The position numbers and the translations under genes were made by a program. A stretch of DNA of 64,000 nucleotides from Impatiens glandulifera (lineage: Eukaryota; Streptophyta; Magnoliopsida; Ericales; Balsaminaceae): positions 22,106,616 to 22,170,615 of the forward strand of contig NC_061864.1 in the NCBI RefSeq assembly GCF_907164915.1, given 5' to 3'. The notes under the pieces were generated by a model. That model saw nothing but the letters and a program-made list of their open reading frames with translations. It was not told the origin of the DNA and searched no databases. Position 1 is the stretch's first letter. Each line of letters begins with the position of its first letter. Positions 57,213 to 64,000 of this stretch are shown here, piece after piece.

Positions 57213-58021
57213 TTGCCATTTAAAAATCAAAAGATGTTAATTCAGCTTGAATTGTCGTACAATTATACAATATCAAATCGTGACGAACCTAATAACATGC
57301 CATTTAATACTTAAAAGATGTTAGTTCAGCTTGAATTTGAATCGTCGTACAATTGTACAATATCAAATCGTCACGAACTTACAAGATCGGTACACCTACA
57401 TCAAATCGTCACGAACTACAAATAGGTTCGTAACGATGAAGGATAATAAGGACATTTCACAGGCTCAAAATATCATTTTTTAAACAATATCAACCCTAAG
57501 TTATTTTTTTAAATTTGACATGGGGTCATTTCGTCAAATTTCCTGATGATTTTAGGTAAGATCTACGATCAGAAGGAAAAATACTCCACTCATTCTCGCA
57601 TCTTTGTCTAGAGTTCCAGCTCCGCTCCCTGGGCCTCATTAGACTAAGTGTAAGGTGTAAGGGAAGCAAATAGAAGAGATGAAGTCCGCCCCTTAGCCTT
57701 AACTTGGTTCGTCCCTTTTCAAACCATGATAACTATCACGAAATATTGAATGTTGGGTTGAGTGTCGCCACCTGTTATGTCCTTTGCCGAAGCACAAAGC
57801 CGAGACAAAAAATCATCAGCAACCGTCCTTAGTGGTGCTGCTTTATCCGCCTGAAGTCGTGTAAACCAGAAATGACTGAAGCGCACCAACAACACTTCTG
57901 TACATCCTAGATCAGCAAGAGTATCACCTTCAACAGTGGGCTCTCTTTATTATCCTGTTGGCTATGAAATGGCTATAAAAGTAGAAAATGCCTCGAGTCA
58001 TAAAGGGAGGGGCAGTGAGGC

Positions 58022-58278
58022 CAGGGACGGACCCAGAATTTCGAACTAGGGTGGGCTTGAAAAAAATTTAGGGTGAGCTTAAAATAATAAAGAGAAAATT
58101 TTGAAAAAAACAAGTATATAAAAGTAAAGTTTTAACATTTTTTTAATAATTAAACAAAAAACAATGAATTATATTAAATTTTTTTAAGAAATTAAGGGTA
58201 ATGTCATATTTCTACCGTAAAAAAAAATATATTTTTTTTTTCGGAGCCCACCCGAGCCCCTACATAGATTCGTCTCCG
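58022..58278. mobile_element. hAT-type MITE, exact 8-bp TSD AGTGAGGC
   Basis: AGTGAGGC at 58014-58021 and 58279-58286 flanks imperfect inverted ends (CAGGGACGGAC and CGGAGACGAAT). The body is closely similar to the element at 3765-3982. Confidence 0.88.
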
Positions 58279-58581
58279 AGTGAGGCCTGAAACAACATAG
58301 TAAAACCCATCTCCTCAAAAGCCAAACTTGAAGAAAGAACTCAACCTCATCGTGGTGATTAGAGGACACCTCTCTGATCTTTCACCTTCTAATATGACAT
58401 GTTGCCTCCCAGTTACATGATTATGAGTCGGTCTGGATTTCCAATGCCTCGTTTAACTGGTCGAGATAGTTGACAATAACTTTTTCCACTCTTCCTTACC
58501 GGGAGGGCACAAAGGAAGCAGTGAGATTCTTTAAAGACTTGTACTCAATTGACAATACACATGTTCCGCCGTACCAAGTGA

Positions 58582-58639
58582 AGGGGAAACTCCCGTCGCT
58601 AAACCCGGGTAGGGGAAACTCCCGTCGCTAAACCCGGGT
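58582..58639. repeat. Perfect 29-bp tandem duplication
   Basis: AGGGGAAACTCCCGTCGCTA plus AACCCGGGT occurs twice, back to back, without mismatch. It contains the palindrome ACCCGGGT. Confidence 0.9.
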
Positions 58640-58649
58640 GCTTCACAGC

Positions 58650-59170
58650 GCAAACATATAATATATATAAATATGGAGGAGACAGATGAACAATAACTTC
58701 AATATCGCCTTAATCTGTAACATTATTGTTTTGAACGGAACATAATTGTTTGAGAATGGAGTTGAGGAGAAGTCATATGAAAATGAAAATGAAAGTTTTG
58801 TCAACGGTAGAACTTAGAAAATTAAAAAATAAATATATTCATGTGTGTATATTTTTAATAAAAATTATTTTTTATAATATTTTAAATATTTATTTAATAA
58901 ATTCAAACTAAAATAAATGTAAAAAAGTAATTTCAAATAAAAATAAAAGTAAAATTTTCAAACAAGATAATGTAGGTTAGATATTTCAAACTTAATTATG
59001 TAAAATGTATTATACATATTACTCTTATTTAAACATATTTTTTTTCTAATTTTGTATAATATTTGACATTTTATAATATTATAATTTATTATTAATTATA
59101 TTCAAAATTTAATTATTTATATATATATATATATATATTTAAATTTTTTTATAAATTTTTTTTATTTATT

Positions 59171-59236
<66 letters not shown>

Positions 59237-60010
59237 CATATTTTACATTCCCTTATAAAAAAATATAAAAATTTTATAAAAAATCACAATTTGTTGGATG
59301 AGTAACTAAGAAGGTAACCAGTGTCCTCAAGAATATTATTAATGATTTAAGAAGAGATAATTATAATATTTTTGTTTTATTAATTATTAAGTTATTGTAG
59401 TGTTATGGTTAAAATATTTAGCAACGTGGAACCTTCTATGTTATTAATAAAATGCGTACTAAAACTAGCATTTTTTTTCTCTTATAAGCTCACTTCATTT
59501 TTTCCGCCCTTACCACAAACTTTTATCATCACGTGGCTGCTAAAGCAAGCTAATTTCACACTGCCGATAGGAAGCAGATAATTATATTTATTTACAAACT
59601 TGTGTAATTTCTTAAATTCATATATCACCTAATTCTCTATTTTTGTGTATACATGATTTCATAAAATATTTATGCGAGACAAAAACAAAAATATAATGAT
59701 GTTAATACAACTCATCAACATACCATAATCCCCTTCCATTAACCTCATTCTTCTCACTTTTCCCTAATCATTCCCGCAGATTAAAACACATTTTTTACAA
59801 CTACCCTCGACCAATTTAACCCAACCCGTCGTCGGTGTTCTCGCCTTATATGCTCTTACCATTCTTCCATTAATGGATTTGCTACCCCCAAAGCTCCATT
59901 CCTTGCAAAGATCACACCACGTCTTAATTAATTAGTTGTTAGACCGGATACCATGATTCCATTGCAGACCACTTACTCTTAAAAGTTCATAGCTCAGACA
60001 AATCAACTAA
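58650..60010. other. AT-rich intergenic DNA with (TA)n tracts
   Basis: TA microsatellites at about 59117-59136 and 59176-59233. A slightly richer patch at 59740-59935 contains a short minus-strand stretch (CDLCKEWSFGG) but no supportable gene. Confidence 0.55.
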
Positions 60011-60015
60011 ATTCA

Positions 60016-60205
60016 AGTTCAACTTTTTGACCTTATGTTAGCTAGAACGAATAAATGTACCAATCAAGCTCCCTTTACATTCAAGTTCAGCTTTGACAAT
60101 AGAAATAAATTATGTTAGTTTGAAAAGAAATTGAATAAATGTACCAATCAACTCTCCATGTACATTCAAGTTCAACTTTGACCAGAAAAATTATAAATTA
60201 TGTTA
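60016..60205. repeat. Two-copy tandem repeat, about 95 bp
   Basis: Both copies contain AAATGTACCAATCAA, ACATTCAAGTTCA and TATGTTAGTTT with scattered differences. Confidence 0.65.
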
Positions 60206-60574
60206 GTTTCAGAAAGAATTTATAATCTTATTCTTTCTATTAAATATGATATAAACGTAACTTTTCAATTCATTCATTTTACTCGTTTATTCTGAGTGAG
60301 ATAATCTTTGTACTATCTATATTATTAGAATCTCTGTTATCATGAGATTATTTATATGAATTCAACATGAAATAAAATCATGATAAAACATAATGACACC
60401 TATTTTATCTTTCTTATTAACAATTACAAATTCAAAAGGTAATTCCTTTTTCAAAATGATTAAAATCCTAATAATATTTTGTGTTATCTCAATTTAACAA
60501 TACTATTATATATTAAATGAAAATATATTAAATTATAGTAAGGATACATAAAGGAAATATAGGGCAGGCCAAAT

Positions 60575-60775
60575 ATTCTGGAATTTGAATTTATCTCTTT
60601 TTTTTTTTTTTTTGACTTATTAAAATTTTATTTTATCTCTAGTAGTATAAATATATACTAGTATAAATATATACATTCTGAAATTTGAATTATTCTCTTC
60701 CTTTTTTTTTTATTTTTCATTTTGACTTATTAAAATTTTATTTTATCTCTAGTCATATAAATATATACTTAGAAC
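60575..60775. repeat. Two-copy tandem repeat, about 95 bp
   Basis: Both copies contain AATTTGAATT, a long T-run, GACTTATTAAAATTTTATTT and ATAAATATATAC. Confidence 0.65.
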
Positions 60776-61298
60776 TAATCTTCTTTTCTACATATAAGAG
60801 GTGAATACTTACGTTAAAATCATAGGTTCGAGCCTATCAAGCGAAAAATAATTAAGTGTGTTTACAGGTTACATACTTAATTTGTAGTTTCATTTATTTT
60901 TTTATACTTAAAACTATAATAATATGTTTCTGATCATTTGAAAGTATTTATATATATATAACTAGTTAGCTCTAAAATTTAGACTTACAATTAAACAAAC
61001 ATAAGAACATAATTAATTGGAAGCAAATTAACCCATTATTTAAACACATTGACTGTTTTATAAAGTGTAAATAAATAATACAAAATTAATCTCAAAGTCT
61101 TTTGGGACGGTTCAGATGAGATTATTTCATCTAAAATGTTTTAAAAAGAGAAGATAAATATAGTTTACTTCTACAAACTGATTTATTAGCTTTTAATAAT
61201 GATATTTTATACAACTAGTATGTAGTCCGTGCATTTGCATGAGTGAAAATATAAAATCGAGAAAAAAGAATTACGATTAAAATGTGATAATATTTTTA

Positions 61299-61693
61299 AT
61301 TTACTCACACATATATATCAAAATTAACCACAGCTCTCAACTTGGCAATCTGAACATTTTGAAAATGAAGCATCATTATATATATATATATATATATTAG
61401 TTAGTTAAAAAATTAAACTTTTATTGTTAAAACGTTCCGCGTTCATCAAATAAATTTGATGTTGAATTTAAAATATAAAGTCTTATTAGTCTAGTTAGTC
61501 AAAAGATTGTACTTATTATGTTACAAGTTCGAAATATACCTGTAGAAATTTTATTTTTAACCGTTTTAAGTTTATGAGTGGGTCAACCTACAATCCGATC
61601 CAAATATTTATTTACTCTCACATATATATCCAAATTAACCAACTCTCGACATGACAATTCAGACACTTTGAAAATTAAGCATCATTATATATC
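61299..61693. repeat. Direct repeats about 310 bp apart
   Basis: TTTACTC-CACATATATAT-CAAATTAACCA through AAGCATCATTATATAT occurs at 61299-61390 and again at 61609-61693. Between them, a tRNA-like stretch near 61475-61545 (TTAGTCTAGTTAGTCAAAAG) suggests a decayed SINE. Confidence 0.55.
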
Positions 61694-62109
61694 AATTATT
61701 CATGAGTTCACTAACTTAATTTAATTTTTTTTTTATTAAATTACTACCAACTCTCTACGACAACATCATATTATACTTCAATTTAATGTGTATTAATGAA
61801 TCGAATTTTAATTCTTTTTTCAATCAATACAACATTCAATTAATAAAATCAATTAGAAAACATTAGAGATATATTGATTAAGTGAGAAACGTATTTATGT
61901 GTGTCTAGTCATTTAAAAAAAACTATTATCATGTGCCAGTGAGGAGGACATAAATGTTATTTGTTTTGTCCTACAAATTATTATTGTTTTTATATAATAA
62001 TACCCTTAAAACAAAAATAATAACATCTCTTTCATTTCTTTATGTTTAAAACATAAATGTATATATTCAGTTGACTGTAGGTTTTGACAGTGAGGTTATG
62101 TTCGTTGTC

Positions 62110-64000
62110 AACCAGATGTCATATATATATTGCCTAATTAAAAAAATACAAATATATAATTTATCACAAATTAATTAAAAATAAAATAGGTGAAAGATAA
62201 TATTTATAATAAAAATAAATACAATTAAAATATAATTATTAAATTAAGTATTCCAACCCATCTTTCTTTAATATAATATAAACGAAAAGAGTTATTTGAA
62301 AATGTAAATATTAAATAAGATATTTTTAATTAGTTTAAATGTAATAAAATTTAAATTATTACAATGATCTTATTTAAGAAATTTAAATTTAAAATTATTA
62401 CAAATATATATTTTTATCACAAATTAATTAAAAAATAAAATAAGTAAGATAATATTTATAATAAAAATAATTACAATAAAAATATAATTATTAAATTAAA
62501 TATTCCAACCAGTAGTTTAGTTCTTTAATATAAATATAAAATAACAATAAGAATTATTTGAATAAATAATTATAGAAAAGGTAAATATTAAATAAGATAT
62601 TTTTCATTAGTTTTCAATACTGTAAAATTTAAAATTCAATGTAATAAAATAATTTAGGTGACCATAATCTTATTTATGAAATTAAAAATTAAAATAAAAA
62701 ATTAATACAAATATATTATTTATCACAGATTAATTAAAATATATTAATTAAATTAAGTATTCCAATCAATAGTTATTTAATAAAAATATAAACGACAATA
62801 GTTATTTGAATAAATAGCTATTTAATATAAATGTAAAGGACAAAAATTATTTAAAATATATTAATTTATTAGAGGAAGAAAATAATGGGAGGATCTGTTG
62901 TACAATTCAAAGATTATAACACCTTTTTTTTTCAAAAGAATAAAAAAAATTACAGAATATGTGAACATACCTAAGTTTTAAAATACTAACGACACAATTC
63001 CCATAAAATAGTACTAATTAGATAAAAATAAAAATACAAATTGAAGGAGATTTGAGGAACTTATAGTTACTCTAAAAATAAATATAAGTAAAGTATAATC
63101 ATTAAATTAAATATTAAAATAAACAGTTATTTAATATAAATGTAAACGACAAAAATTATTTGAATAAATAGTTATTTAATATAAATGTAAACGACAAAAG
63201 TTATTTGAATAAATAACTATAAAATATGTAATATTAAATAAGATATTTGTAATTAGTTAATGTAATAAAATATGTGACAAATGATCTTATTTAAGAAATT
63301 TAAAATTTAAATTAACCGATCAATAATTAATTAAATAATAAAATAGTTGAAAATAATTAGAAATATATAATAAAGATAAATAAAATTATAATTATTAAAT
63401 TAAGTATTTAAAATGACAATAATATTATTTGAATATGTAATTATAGATAATGGAAATATTAAATAAGATATTTTTCATTAATTTTTAATACTGTAAAATT
63501 CAATCTAATAAAATAGTTTAGGTGACAATAATTTTATTTAATAAATTTAAAATATAAAATTAATACAAATCACAAATTAGTTAAAAATAAAATGGGTGAA
63601 AGATAATATTTTAAATAAAAATAAAAATAATTAAAATTAATTGTTTCAACCAATAATTATTTAATATAAATATAAATTTCCAGAGTTATTTGAATAAATA
63701 ATTATGACTAATGTAAATATTAAATAAGATATTTTTCATTAATTTTCAATCCTGTAAAATTCAAATGTAATAAAATAATTTAGGTGACCATAATCTTATT
63801 GATTAAATTAAAATTAAACTATAAAATTAATACAAATATATTATTTATCATAAATTAATTAAAATATATTTATTAAATTATGTATTCCAACCAATAGTTA
63901 TTTAATATAAATATAAACTTTAATTATGTGAACATTATAGCAATTTAAATAGAGGAAGAAAAATAGGGCATATAAGATAAAAATTCAAATTGAAGGAGAT
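62110..64000. repeat. Degenerate tandem repeat array, 250-300-bp units
   Basis: Units share ATCACAAATTAATTAAAA, AAATATTAAATAAGATATTT, AATTTAGGTGACCATAATCT and ATTCCAACCAATAGTTATTT. About six or seven copies are seen (starting near 62147, 62399, 62705, 63312, 63565 and 63832), very AT-rich and diverged, with irregular spacing. The array runs past the window end. Confidence 0.75.

Larger units (their letters stand above)
56376..57543. mobile_element. Mutator-like element carrying a tRNA-Lys gene and tRNA-half array
   Basis: Ends GGAAAATTTAACAAAATGG and GGAAATTTGACGAAATGA (inward from the right) are flanked by AGATGATTT (56367-56375) and TGATGATTT (57544-57552), a 9-bp TSD with one change. The inverted arms are long and extend inward through GACATTTTGAGCATGTGAAA (about 56575) and its inverse near 57450-57475, up to the tRNA sequences themselves. 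A 122-bp tandem duplication lies in the left arm (about 56396-56640) and an approximately 88-bp one in the right arm (57220-57385). No transposase. The interior is described in the next two entries. Confidence 0.8.
57555..58640. other. Higher-G+C, coding-like region, unassigned
   Basis: Outside the hAT insertion (58022-58278) this region has about 45% G+C and short protein-like stretches on the minus strand (for example GDTLADLGCTEVLLVRFSHF and ADKAAPLRTVADDFLSRLCA near 57770-57930), but no frame stays open and I recognise no family. It may be a decayed gene, a retroelement or a captured fragment. Confidence 0.35.

Noticed and set aside
59795..59935. Short minus-strand protein-like stretch (CDLCKEWSFGG)
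   Set aside because: Too short, with no start, splice partner or family match.

Overview
This window is nuclear DNA from a flowering plant, most likely a eudicot. It is AT-rich (about 30% G+C by eye), its genes have GT-AG introns, and it carries eukaryotic tRNA genes with internal promoters plus many plant transposon families. The closest protein matches I recognise are Arabidopsis families. The species cannot be named from sequence alone. Exons below were joined by eye from splice sites, reading phase and family similarity.

Protein genes, left to right: a small unrecognised three-exon gene (4689-5117, +); NUP35 copy 1 (5899-7166, +), a nuclear-pore scaffold protein; an h-type thioredoxin with a WCRPC active site (7672-8218, -); an early-nodulin-like phytocyanin (13052-13678, +); a nine-exon multi-span membrane protein resembling the GOST seven-transmembrane fold (19744-22247, +); NUP35 copy 2 (28626-29915, +); COX19, a copper chaperone for cytochrome oxidase assembly (33221-33789, +); MTV1, an ENTH/VHS-type clathrin adaptor (35253-39467, -); an unrecognised 197-residue single-exon gene (41762-42355, +); and a type II peroxiredoxin (54126-55225, +). 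These are ordinary housekeeping or stress genes with no shared pathway. NUP35 and MTV1 are, to my knowledge, also close together on Arabidopsis chromosome 3.

The spaces between genes are a record of transposition, and many insertions still show target-site duplications (TSDs). They include hAT-type MITEs at 3765-3982, 30719-31169, 45754-45933 and 58022-58278 (8-bp TSDs); a Tourist-type MITE at 14234-14428 (CTA); a solo LTR at 8563-9351 (ATAAT); a Mutator-type MITE at 31703-31991 (9 bp); SINEs; and a LINE split by a Copia element (GGGTA).

Three compound structures stand out. (1) At 22809-26980 a hAT-like MITE holds a Pack-MULE (23277-26959, 10-bp TSD) that carries an ABCG transporter fragment, and its left terminal repeat holds a 2.4-kb foldback element (23376-25749, TTA TSD) built from inverted minisatellite arms. 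(2) At 56376-57543 a Mutator-like element carries a tRNA-Lys(UUU) gene plus ten tandem copies of the 5' half of that tRNA. (3) At 49863-50525 the LTR of a decayed Copia element contains a near-canonical initiator tRNA-Met gene. Separately, NUP35 copy 2 lies downstream of a duplicate of the COX19 upstream region and first exon, which suggests promoter exchange.

The remainder is AT-rich intergenic DNA with microsatellites and degenerate tandem repeats, including an array running off the right edge (62110-64000).
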